21,254 nucleotides of DNA from JBCCSZ01 sp039199225 (GTDB taxonomy: Bacteria; Bacteroidota; Bacteroidia; Chitinophagales; Saprospiraceae), in assembly GCA_039199225.1 (NCBI GenBank), contig JBCCSZ010000122.1, forward strand, positions 1 to 21,254, written 5' to 3'. Below, one piece after another: positions 6,308-13,973 of this stretch. A program made the translations under genes and the position numbers. Within the stretch, counting starts at the first letter, position 1, and the number at the start of each line of letters is the position of its first letter. A model generated the notes under the pieces. It was not told where the DNA came from and made no database searches. It saw only the letters and a program-made list of their open reading frames with translations.

Positions 6308-8917
6308 ATGAAACACCTACCTTCGCTTTTGTGGCTCTCCCTATTGCTAGCTGTTTGTTGGCAGTGCCAAAACCCTAATTCAGAATCTGACGGCACACAA
6401 AGTACTTCCCAATTCGAACAGTTGGCGGTGCGTTGGGAGCTTATCAGCAACCAAATCTCGGACAGACCCGAATTTCGCAGCGCCTTTACCATTCAAAACA
6501 ACAGCCAACAGACCCTCGGAGCAGAAGGCTGGCAGTTGTACTTCAACATGTCGCCTCGCAGAATCCGTGAGAACAGCACAAAAGGGCCGGCTGTGGTGGA
6601 ACAGATCAATGGCGACTTTTATCGCCTGGTTCCCAACAGCGACTTTTCCCTCCAACCCGGACAAGAGGTCAAAGTGACCTTCGACGCAGCAGCTTGGTTC
6701 ATCAAAGAAGCCGATGCCCCCGCAGGACTTTACTTTGCCAATGGCAGCCAAGTCCTCAACAGTGTCAAGGAATACACCCTAATGCCCATGGAGCGCCCTG
6801 AGCAAGTACAGCGACACAAAAATGATCCGGTCCCTCTACCCACAGCTGCCACTCGATATAAGGAAAACCAACGACTGCGTCCACTTTCTCCCGACCAGAT
6901 CACCGCCATTATACCAACCCCATTGAGCATCCAAAAAAATGGAAAAGACCTAAAAATTGATGCATCTTTTCAAATCGTTTGTGAAGAAGCACACACAGAG
7001 AAAGCCAAACAATTACAAGCCGGCTTGCAAAGCAGTATGGGCGTTGAGCTACCAATCGTAGCTGGTACAAGTGCCGGACCTAAAAGCATCCTGTTGAAAG
7101 TTGGACAGGTCTCCGCCGGAGTCAATGGCCAGGAAGATTATGAATTGAGCATAGATACGGACAGTGGTATTCAAATCATAGGAGGTGATATCGCAGGCAT
7201 GTTTTATGGCATTCAAAGCTTGTTGGCACTTTTGCCCCCAGAATCTTTTGCCCAGCCACAATCGTCTCTCTCCTTGCCCGGAGTTCAAATCGTTGATGCT
7301 CCTCGCTTTTCCTATCGCGGTCTACACATCGACCTGGCCCGAAATTTCAACTCTAAGGCAAGCATCCTCAAGGCCATCGACTTGTTGGCAGCCTATAAGC
7401 TCAACAAACTGCATCTACACCTAACCGAAGATGAAGCCTGGCGACTGGAAATCAGGGGCTTTCCCGAACTGACACAGGTGGGTTCCCGACGCGGACATAC
7501 CCTGGACGATAAAGACTTCCTTCAACCTTCTTATGGCTCGGGGCCTGACCCGGACAATCCCAATTCCTCCGGAAACGGTTACTACACACGAGCCGACTAC
7601 ATCGAGATACTGCGCCACGCTACCTCAAAGCATATCGAAGTCATCACGGAAATCAACATGCCTGGACATGCCCGTGCTGCCATCCGAGCAATGGAGGCTC
7701 GCTACCGGAGGTTGTCCCAAGCCGGACAGACGGAAGCCGCTGAGAAGTTTCGCTTGATCGATCCAGATGATCAATCCGTTTACCTTTCTGCCCAGCACTA
7801 CAACGACAATATTGTCTGCGTTTGTAAAGAGGCCATATACGATTTCTATGCAGCGGTTTTAGACGATGTAATTTCCATTTACAAAGAAGCCAATGCTCCA
7901 CTAAAGGTATTACACACTGGCGGCGACGAAGTACCCAACGGGGCTTGGGATGGCTCTCCGCTTTGCCAAAAACTGCGTGCCGAAAAACCGGAGCTGGCCA
8001 GCAAGGAAGCTTTGCAAGCTTATTTTCTCGGGCGCATCAATAAGCTGCTCGAAGAGCGTGGATTGGTCACAGGTGGCTGGGAAGAAATCGTTCTTAGCAA
8101 AGATGAGAATGGACGATTCATCCCCATCGAATCTTTTGCAGACAAAAATGTGTTGCCATACATCTGGAATAACTTCTGGGGCAATGAAGACCTGGCCTAT
8201 CGCATTGCCAATCAGGGATTCGACCTTGTTCTCTGCAATGTCAGCAATCTCTATTTCGATCTAGCCTATGACAAAGACCCTACAGAACCCGGCTTGTATT
8301 GGGGTGGCCTCATCGATACTCGAAAAGCTTATGAAATGGACCCTTTCGATATTTTTAAAACACTGAAGGAAGACCCCATGGGCAATCCTTACAAAGCAGA
8401 AGATTTTAAGAATATGGAGCGCCTAAAAGTTTCGGCTTACAAGAATGTCGTCGGCTTGCAAGGGCAACTTTGGAGTGAGACCATCAAGGGACCGGAGATG
8501 CTAGAATACTACATGTTCCCCAAGCTGCTGGGGCTGGCAGAACGCGCTTGGGCAAAAACGCCTGAGTGGATGAGCAATGTCAATGAGAAGCGCCGACAGA
8601 CCGCTCTTACGGAAGATTGGAATGGATTTGCCCACACAGTCGGCAAGCGCGAAACGGTCCGAATGGATCATCGATTTGGAGGTGTCGCCTATCGCTTACC
8701 TCCTCCGGGCGCCATCCTAAAAGAAGGGCTGTTGAATGCCAATGTAGCTTTTCCTGGCTTGACGATCCGCTATTCGACCAGTGGAGAAGCACCTACGGCA
8801 GACTCCCCGGCTTATGAGGGTCCTGTTGCAGTTGAAGGTAAGGTGTTGTTGGCCACTTTTGACAGTCGCGGAAGGAGCAGTCGGGTGGTGGAAGCCAGAG
8901 ATATGCTGGAAGATTAA
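6308..8917 (+). CDS. GH20 beta-N-acetylhexosaminidase, chitobiase architecture, probable lipoprotein
   Basis: This 869-aa exo-enzyme removes terminal GlcNAc (or GalNAc) from chitin oligomers or glycans. The N-terminus has a hydrophobic segment ending LLAVCWQC with lipidation-candidate cysteines C17 and C20, though neither lipobox is ideal. The order matches Serratia-type chitobiase: a CHB_HEX carbohydrate-binding domain (about 33-175), a GH20b domain (about 200-330), a TIM-barrel catalytic domain starting near PRFSYRGLHIDLARNF (about 343-760), and a C-terminal CHB_HEX_C/Fn3-like domain (about 790-865, ITIRYSTSG-like). The GH20 catalytic pair is in HTGGDEVPNGAW, D540-E541, and supports substrate-assisted catalysis. 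Other family motifs seen are HLHLTEDEAWRLEI, EINMPGHARAAI and LQGQLWSETI. The gene leads an operon with the M20 gene 16 nt downstream and diverges from nagX. Confidence 0.95.
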   Translation: MKHLPSLLWLSLLLAVCWQCQNPNSESDGTQSTSQFEQLAVRWELISNQISDRPEFRSAFTIQNNSQQTLGAEGWQLYFNMSPRRIRENSTKGPAVVEQINGDFYRLVPNSDFSLQPGQEVKVTFDAAAWFIKEADAPAGLYFANGSQVLNSVKEYTLMPMERPEQVQRHKNDPVPLPTAATRYKENQRLRPLSPDQITAIIPTPLSIQKNGKDLKIDASFQIVCEEAHTEKAKQLQAGLQSSMGVELPIVAGTSAGPKSILLKVGQVSAGVNGQEDYELSIDTDSGIQIIGGDIAGMFYGIQSLLALLPPESFAQPQSSLSLPGVQIVDAPRFSYRGLHIDLARNFNSKASILKAIDLLAAYKLNKLHLHLTEDEAWRLEIRGFPELTQVGSRRGHTLDDKDFLQPSYGSGPDPDNPNSSGNGYYTRADYIEILRHATSKHIEVITEINMPGHARAAIRAMEARYRRLSQAGQTEAAEKFRLIDPDDQSVYLSAQHYNDNIVCVCKEAIYDFYAAVLDDVISIYKEANAPLKVLHTGGDEVPNGAWDGSPLCQKLRAEKPELASKEALQAYFLGRINKLLEERGLVTGGWEEIVLSKDENGRFIPIESFADKNVLPYIWNNFWGNEDLAYRIANQGFDLVLCNVSNLYFDLAYDKDPTEPGLYWGGLIDTRKAYEMDPFDIFKTLKEDPMGNPYKAEDFKNMERLKVSAYKNVVGLQGQLWSETIKGPEMLEYYMFPKLLGLAERAWAKTPEWMSNVNEKRRQTALTEDWNGFAHTVGKRETVRMDHRFGGVAYRLPPPGAILKEGLLNANVAFPGLTIRYSTSGEAPTADSPAYEGPVAVEGKVLLATFDSRGRSSRVVEARDMLED

Positions 8918-8933
8918 ATTTTAAATTGAGCCG

Positions 8934-10406
8934 ATGAAAAAGTTATTGCGTTTGCTGTTGAAGGCTGCCTTATTTGCCTTGTTGATTATTGCTGCCATTG
9001 TCGCATTCAATACGGTTAACTTTACTTCCAAGCAACTGAACATTGCAGCGGTTGAAAAACCATTGGTTGAAGAAGCGGCCCTGGAGCGCCTCTCTGCAGT
9101 CATTCAAATGCCGACCGTTTCTTTTCCGGAACGCATAGATACTTTTGCTTTCGAGCAATTTCGCGAATATGTCGATACGCAGTTCGTCCTTGTCGACTCC
9201 TTGCTGGAGAGAAGTCTCGTCAATGAATACAGCCTTTTGTATAAATGGCAAGGTAAGAATCAGAAACTCAAGCCCATTTTGTTGATGGGTCATATCGATG
9301 TTGTGCCAGTCAATGACCAACAGGAAAAGCAGTGGGAACAGCCGCCTTTCTCAGGGCTTGTCAAAGACGGTTACGTTTGGGGAAGAGGCTCTCTGGACGA
9401 TAAGGTCAGCATCATGGCGGTGTTGGAAGCTTTTGAGTTGCTGTTGGAAAAAGATTACCAGCCGGAGCGAACGGTTTATCTGGCCTGTGGACACGACGAG
9501 GAAGTCGGTGGGCAGAAGGGCGCGCAAGCCATCGCCCGAAGGTTAGAACAGCAGGGCGTTCAATTGGAGTATGTTTTAGACGAAGGTTCTGTGGTCGTCA
9601 CGGATGCATTGAATGGTCTGGATGCACCTGCAGCACTTATTGGCATTGCGGAAAAGGGATATGCTACTTTGACACTGAGTGTATCCTTGCCAGAAGGAGG
9701 ACACTCCTCAATGCCTCCGGCAGCATCTGCCATCGGTCTGCTGAGCAATGCCATCAGCAAGATCAGCAACCAGCCTTTTCCGGCCAATATGAACGGCCCG
9801 GTTCGGCCTTTGCTGGAACAACTTGGCCCAGAGATGCGCATGCCATTTAAAGCTGTTTTTGCCAACTTATGGCTGTTCAAAGGAATCGTGAGGCAGCAAC
9901 TTGCCGCCTCACCTTCCTCTAATGCCATGCTCCGGACGACTACGGCTCCAACTGTTATTCAAGGTGGATTCAAAGAAAATGTATTGCCCACGGATGCGAG
10001 CGCCAAAATCAACTTTCGAATCCTGCCTGGCGAAACAATCGCGACAACCATTGAAAGAGTCAAAGCCATTGTAGCCGATGATCGGGTAGAGGTTTTTAAA
10101 GAAGATGCACAATTTTCTGCTGATCCTTCTCCGGTCTCCTCAGAGGAGGCTTTCGGTTTTCAAGTTATCCAAAAGACCAGTAAGGAAATTTTTCCTAGGG
10201 CCGTTGCCGTACCCAGCCTGGTCATTGCCGGAACCGATAGCCGACATTATCAAGCGGTGAGCGATAACATTTATCGCTTCATGCCCACCGAGCTGACCAA
10301 AGAAGACCTCAGGCGAATTCATGGATTCAATGAACGAATTTCAGTCGAGGCTTATAAAGATATGATTTGCTTTTATCATCAATTAATTCTGAACAGTACT
10401 AAGTAA
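8934..10406 (+). CDS. M20-family zinc peptidase (PM20D1/carboxypeptidase-like), membrane anchored
   Basis: This 490-aa metallopeptidase has an N-terminal hydrophobic helix (residues 6-25, KLLRLLLKAALFALLIIAAI), so it is probably a membrane anchor or uncleaved signal with the catalytic part outside the cytoplasm. Metal and catalytic motifs are complete: GHIDVVP (H120, D122), GRGSLDDK (D155 bridging), HDEEVGG (E189 general base, E190 ligand), LDEGS (D216) and a late GTDSRHY histidine. The middle insert (about 225-360) fits the M20 lid domain. The long family form resembles PM20D1, which cleaves or makes N-acyl amino acids; other relatives are carboxypeptidases or dipeptidases, so the substrate is open. 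The gene is 16 nt after the GH20 gene with no terminator between, implying co-transcription. The stop codon falls inside the first copy of a 23-bp direct repeat. Confidence 0.9.
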   Translation: MKKLLRLLLKAALFALLIIAAIVAFNTVNFTSKQLNIAAVEKPLVEEAALERLSAVIQMPTVSFPERIDTFAFEQFREYVDTQFVLVDSLLERSLVNEYSLLYKWQGKNQKLKPILLMGHIDVVPVNDQQEKQWEQPPFSGLVKDGYVWGRGSLDDKVSIMAVLEAFELLLEKDYQPERTVYLACGHDEEVGGQKGAQAIARRLEQQGVQLEYVLDEGSVVVTDALNGLDAPAALIGIAEKGYATLTLSVSLPEGGHSSMPPAASAIGLLSNAISKISNQPFPANMNGPVRPLLEQLGPEMRMPFKAVFANLWLFKGIVRQQLAASPSSNAMLRTTTAPTVIQGGFKENVLPTDASAKINFRILPGETIATTIERVKAIVADDRVEVFKEDAQFSADPSPVSSEEAFGFQVIQKTSKEIFPRAVAVPSLVIAGTDSRHYQAVSDNIYRFMPTELTKEDLRRIHGFNERISVEAYKDMICFYHQLILNSTK

Positions 10407-10421
10407 TTCAAGTTGCGACTC
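10399..10421 (+). repeat. Direct repeat, copy 1 (overlaps M20 stop)
   Basis: CTAAGTAATTCAAGTTGCGA plus CTC matches the copy at 10498-10520 at 21 of 23 positions. It contains the M20 stop codon (10404-10406). Weaker similarity continues downstream: TTTGCTATCAAAATTCT at 10450 resembles TTTGCTTTCAAACAATCT at 10553, at nearly the same offset. This suggests an old duplication of about 70-100 bp. Confidence 0.6.
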
Positions 10422-10723
10422 ATTGCGAAGAAAGTATTTAACTCGAATGTTTGCTATCAAAATTCTCTTTAAATCCTTTCATTCCTCACAACTTGGGCTA
10501 AGTAGTTCAAGTTGCGATTCTCCGTAACCGAGCGGGAAACTACCTGAAATTATTTGCTTTCAAACAATCTGCAGGCAGATCCGACTTCAGTTAAAAACGT
10601 CTATAATACTGCAAATATCTTGGAACTCTGTATCAGAGCATTTTGTCAAAAAGAGGGGGGGATCAAAATTAGCACTAAAATAAAAGGGTCTAGCATTTTT
10701 TACTCCCATGTTCTTTGTTTGGG
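10407..10723. other. Convergent intergenic region with diverged repeat
   Basis: The 317 bp lie between the M20 stop and the stop of the small secreted protein gene on the other strand. Besides the direct repeats there are two small palindromes, ATCTGC-AG-GCAGAT (10567-10580) and CTCTG-TAT-CAGAG (10626-10638). The second is followed by CATTTTG and might act as a weak plus-strand terminator. The plus ORF at 10554-10790 overlaps the opposite gene, shows no protein-like features and was not called. Confidence 0.5.
10498..10520 (+). repeat. Direct repeat, copy 2
   Basis: CTAAGTAGTTCAAGTTGCGA plus TTC lies 99 bp after copy 1 and differs from it at two positions. It is non-coding and sits in the convergent gap after the M20 gene. 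No further copy was noticed elsewhere in the window. Confidence 0.6.
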
Positions 10724-11158
10724 TCATTCTGCGCCAACCATCAAGGTCTTAGGCTTCAAATCAATGTGGTTGGGAGCATACACGGTGTAGGATATGGTGT
10801 TTTCCATGAGTTGGTCGTTGATGTATATCGGCTTTGACTCTCCTTTGAAAGAGATGGTCATTGCCCTGCGATCTTTGGTGCTTTTTATTCTCGGTTTGTA
10901 ATAACCTTTGGTGGCCAACATCTTGTGAAAAGGTCGCTCCATATTCGACTGCTCAATGGTTATGACAATCCGTATGTAATTCTTACTCCAATACTGAATT
11001 TTCGTCGGACCATCTGCCTCCCAGGTGATGGACTCTGCTTGTTCGGGCTTGAGAGCTGTAACAAATGTGACAGCCTTATTTTGCTGCGCTGAGAGAGTTG
11101 TTGAAAAGCAGATGAAGCAGATGCTGAGCCAGCGAAAAATGTGTAGAGTATATTTCAT
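10724..11158 (-). CDS. Small secreted protein of unknown function
   Basis: The product is 144 aa with a signal peptide (hydrophobic LSICFICFSTTLSA, likely cut before QQN at about residue 25). The mature part is short and basic, with alternating polar/hydrophobic strands such as ITWEADGPTKIQYWSKNYIRI. This weakly recalls the start of DUF4097/GIN-type beta-helical adhesin heads found in many Bacteroidota, but the length is too short for a full domain and the match is an impression only. It is convergent with the M20 gene and divergent from the response regulator gene. No catalytic motif or mature cysteine was seen. Translation signals are weak, as is usual for this phylum. Confidence 0.65.
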   Translation of the reverse strand: MKYTLHIFRWLSICFICFSTTLSAQQNKAVTFVTALKPEQAESITWEADGPTKIQYWSKNYIRIVITIEQSNMERPFHKMLATKGYYKPRIKSTKDRRAMTISFKGESKPIYINDQLMENTISYTVYAPNHIDLKPKTLMVGAE

Positions 11159-11471
11159 GTCTGTGTGTATTTTCAGGTTTCAATCAATGCGTTGGTTGCT
11201 CTCTCTAATGGAAAAAGTGCGCCATTTAGCAAAGAAATTGTTTTTCAACGACATAGACTTTACGGATTTTCATATTTGATCTCAGAATGAAAAAGATTCT
11301 AATTTTGAGAGTAATTTTCAGTTTTAAATTGAGGTATTTTTTTCAAAAATCAGCTTATTTGTTGAATCTAACTCTATTGCATTTAGGCTTAGTTAAATCC
11401 TTCAAAGAACTTCTTCTGGTCAGCTATGGCACAAATTTGGGTGCTTTATCCAAAGTATAATGTGACATCTT
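11159..11471. other. Divergent intergenic region upstream of the signalling operon
   Basis: These 313 AT-rich bases separate the small secreted protein gene (minus) from the response regulator gene (plus). The only promoter-like signals are a TGGCAC box 40 bp before the response regulator start, CATATTTG at 11271 (one mismatch to TAnnTTTG, no -33 partner) and TATAAT at 11456-11461, which is too close to the start codon to be a normal -10. No RNA gene was seen. Confidence 0.5.
11427..11442 (+). promoter_or_regulatory. Possible sigma-54-type promoter upstream of its own activator gene
   Basis: TGGCAC (11427-11432) matches the sigma-54 -24 box perfectly. After five bases the -12 position reads TGGGT instead of TTGCT, so the invariant -12 C is missing. 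The site is 30 bp before the ATG. If used, it would let the sigma-54 activator regulate its own operon. The mismatch keeps this tentative. Confidence 0.2.
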
Positions 11472-12836
11472 ATGAATCAGAAATATGAGCCAACCAAAAT
11501 CTTTGTTGTCGAGGATGACCCGATGTACCAAAGAATGATCAAATATGTTCTCGAACTCAATCCAGACCACGAAGTACATCTATTCAGTTCTGGCAAAGAT
11601 TGCATCCGACAGCTCCATCTCGCCCCGGATATTTTAACCCTGGACTATACGCTACCCGACATCAGTGGAGAGCAGGTCTTGAAGCAAGCCAAAGAGCATC
11701 GCAAAGAAATTGCTGTTGTTATTTTATCTAGCCAGCAAGATGTTTCAACGGCAGTAAATTTACTTAAGGACGGAGCATACGATTATATTACCAAGGATGG
11801 AGAAACAAAAGAGCGACTTCAGAATACCATCGAACACATCAAGAAGCAGCAGAGTCTTCGCCAGGAAGTCGATCAACTAAAGGAAGAATTACAGACCACC
11901 TACTCGGTCGATCAATCCATCATTGGCAACAGTCCTTCTATGCAAAAAGTATTCGCTCTTTTGCAAAAGGCACTCAACCGAAATATTACCATTTCCATTA
12001 CTGGCGAAACGGGAACAGGCAAAGAGGTAATTGCCAAAAGCATTCACTACAATTCTCCCAGAAGCAAGGGTCCGTTTGTCGCTGTTAATATGAGTGCCAT
12101 TCCGGCGGAGTTGTTGGAAAGTGAATTGTTCGGTCACGAAAAAGGCGCTTTCACAGGTGCCGCTACCCGAAAACTTGGGATGTTTGAAATGGCTGATAAA
12201 GGCAGTTTATTTCTGGACGAAATTGCAGAGATGGACATCGCCTTGCAGGCCAAAGTTTTGCGAGCATTACAAGAAAGGGAAGTCGTAAGGGTCGGAGGAG
12301 AAAAGCCTATAAAGTTTGATGCGCGAATCATCGTGGCTACTCATAAGGACCTGTCGGAGCAAGTCAGTCAAGGCCACTTCAGGGAAGACCTGTACTATCG
12401 TTTGTTGGGTTTGCCCATTCACTTGCCACCACTGCGAGAACGAGGCAATGACATTCTTTTGTTGGCCAAGCACTTTTTAAAAGCCTTTGTCAATAAAAAT
12501 AAAATGGCCTCTTTGGATTTCTCCCGAAAAGCTAAAAGTCGTTTGCTCGCTTACAATTTTCCTGGCAACGTCAGAGAGTTAAAAGCAGTCATTGAATTGG
12601 CTGCCGTGTTGAGCGATGGCAAACAAATAGAGGAGGAGGACATCCGATTCAATAGCCCTAAAAAAGCGACCGAGTTTCTCAGCAGCGAAATGACTTTCGA
12701 AGAATACAAACGCAAGATCATCCACCACTACCTCAAACGCTACGACAATGATATAACGCTTGTTGCACAAAAACTAGACATCGGTAAATCAACGATTTAT
12801 CGCATGTTGAAAAACGAAAAAGACTTCGCTCATTAA
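11472..12836 (+). CDS. NtrC-type sigma-54-dependent response regulator (REC-AAA+-Fis HTH)
   Basis: This 454-aa cytoplasmic transcription activator has three parts. The receiver domain (about 8-125) has acidic E14-D15-D16, phospho-acceptor D58 in LTLDYTLPD, S86/S87 and K108. The AAA+ domain (about 150-380) has Walker A GETGTGKE (178-185), the sigma-54-contact loop GAFTGA (225-230) and Walker B with GSLFLDEIAEMD. The C-terminal helix-turn-helix (about 405-450) includes LVAQKLDIGKSTIYRMLK. All elements for phosphorylation-dependent, ATP-driven open-complex formation with RpoN are intact. It is the first gene of an operon: the FIST gene follows after 20 nt and the hybrid kinase after that, so it is the probable final output of their relay. 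The target promoters are not identified. Confidence 0.93.
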   Translation: MNQKYEPTKIFVVEDDPMYQRMIKYVLELNPDHEVHLFSSGKDCIRQLHLAPDILTLDYTLPDISGEQVLKQAKEHRKEIAVVILSSQQDVSTAVNLLKDGAYDYITKDGETKERLQNTIEHIKKQQSLRQEVDQLKEELQTTYSVDQSIIGNSPSMQKVFALLQKALNRNITISITGETGTGKEVIAKSIHYNSPRSKGPFVAVNMSAIPAELLESELFGHEKGAFTGAATRKLGMFEMADKGSLFLDEIAEMDIALQAKVLRALQEREVVRVGGEKPIKFDARIIVATHKDLSEQVSQGHFREDLYYRLLGLPIHLPPLRERGNDILLLAKHFLKAFVNKNKMASLDFSRKAKSRLLAYNFPGNVRELKAVIELAAVLSDGKQIEEEDIRFNSPKKATEFLSSEMTFEEYKRKIIHHYLKRYDNDITLVAQKLDIGKSTIYRMLKNEKDFAH

Positions 12837-12856
12837 GACCCAATAAACACAAGATC

Positions 12857-13963
12857 ATGTACATTGAAAATACCCAAACAGAAGAAATTCTTCAACACAT
12901 CAAAGCGCAAAACCCAACGGCAGATGCCACCTTTATGCTGCTGTTTGGCGAAGCCAGTCAAGTGAATATTCCGTTACTGATCGAATCCTTAAACAAAGAA
13001 AAAATAGCATTTTTCGGTGGTATATTTCCAGGTATTATTTACGCCAATAAAAACTATACTAAAGGCTGCATTCTCAAAAAACTTTCTTTATCAGAGCCTC
13101 CCATTTTAATCAAAGGATTGGATCAAACCAATTTTGAATTACCGAAACTTCCATTGGCAACACAGGGTAAAGTAAGCATCTTAACTTTTGTCGATGGGCT
13201 GACGTCAAACATATCGGGTTACCTACAAAAATTATATCACCATTTTGGAGATTCTGCCAACTTTTTGGGAGGAGGCGCTGGCTCCCTTTCACTGGTCCAA
13301 AAGCCTTGCTTGTTTTGTCCAGAGGGCTTTTTTCAAGATGCGGCCCTACTGTGCGTAGTCGACTTGAAAGTAAGCCTCGGCGTGCGTCACGGCTGGAAAA
13401 AAATGCTCGGTCCGATGGTCGCTACTCGAACAGAAAAAAATACCATTTATGAATTGAACTGGACAGAAGCTTTTGAGGTGTACAAAGAAGCGGTCGAGGC
13501 GGATCAAGCCATTAAGTTTAATGATGAAAATTTCTTCGATATTGCCAAGGGCTACCCCTTTGGTATTTTTAAAGAAAGTGGAGAAGACGTTGTTCGCGAC
13601 CCCATCGCCGTAGGTAAAAATGGCGAATTAATCTGTGTAGGAGCGGTACCAGAAAATACAGTCCTATACATCTTAAAAGGTGAGAACCAATCCCTCATAG
13701 CCTCTGCACACAAAGCTGTAGAAATATGCCTGGATCATACGCCAAAAGCCATTCAACACACTTTGGTTGTCGATTGTATTTCCCGCACTCTTTTTCTGGA
13801 AGAAGAGTTTGGAAAAGAGTTACAGGCAATTCACCAAAGCATTCGTTCACCACATGCCGAGGCATTACCACAAGGCGTTCTAAGCCTAGGGGAAATTTCA
13901 TCTGACGGCGATGGCTTTCTAGAATTTTTCAATAAAACGTTGGTCGTCGGAACATTGTATTAA
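12857..13963 (+). CDS. FIST-domain sensory protein (FIST_N + FIST_C)
   Basis: This 368-aa protein has no signal peptide or membrane segment, so it should be cytoplasmic. FIST_N covers about residues 24-195 and FIST_C about 200-350. Recognisable family features are FFGGIFPGII (52-61), the GGGAGSL turn (138-144), LGVRHGW (174-180) where FIST proteins normally have a conserved Gly-Trp/Cys-Arg segment, and NTIYELN (195-201). FIST modules are ligand-binding sensors; the NO-sensing heme protein NosP is one member and works with a co-encoded histidine kinase. H178 is a candidate ligand-contact residue here, but heme binding cannot be read from sequence. It lies between the response regulator (20 nt upstream) and the hybrid kinase (10 nt downstream), which implies that it gives the kinase its input. 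Confidence 0.88.
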   Translation: MYIENTQTEEILQHIKAQNPTADATFMLLFGEASQVNIPLLIESLNKEKIAFFGGIFPGIIYANKNYTKGCILKKLSLSEPPILIKGLDQTNFELPKLPLATQGKVSILTFVDGLTSNISGYLQKLYHHFGDSANFLGGGAGSLSLVQKPCLFCPEGFFQDAALLCVVDLKVSLGVRHGWKKMLGPMVATRTEKNTIYELNWTEAFEVYKEAVEADQAIKFNDENFFDIAKGYPFGIFKESGEDVVRDPIAVGKNGELICVGAVPENTVLYILKGENQSLIASAHKAVEICLDHTPKAIQHTLVVDCISRTLFLEEEFGKELQAIHQSIRSPHAEALPQGVLSLGEISSDGDGFLEFFNKTLVVGTLY

Positions 13964-13973
13964 AAGCTACCTA

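Noticed and set aside
10501..10540. Possible tRNA T-arm (GTTCAAGTT)
   Set aside because: No acceptor stem, anticodon arm or D-arm can be built around it; it is part of the 23-bp direct repeat.
10554..10790. 78-codon plus ORF after the M20 gene
   Set aside because: It overlaps the end of the opposite secreted-protein gene and the repeat region, and the product has no protein-like pattern.
11456..11461. TATAAT as a -10 promoter box for the response regulator gene
   Set aside because: It lies only 10 bp before the start codon, lacks a matching -35, and Bacteroidota housekeeping promoters use TAnnTTTG.
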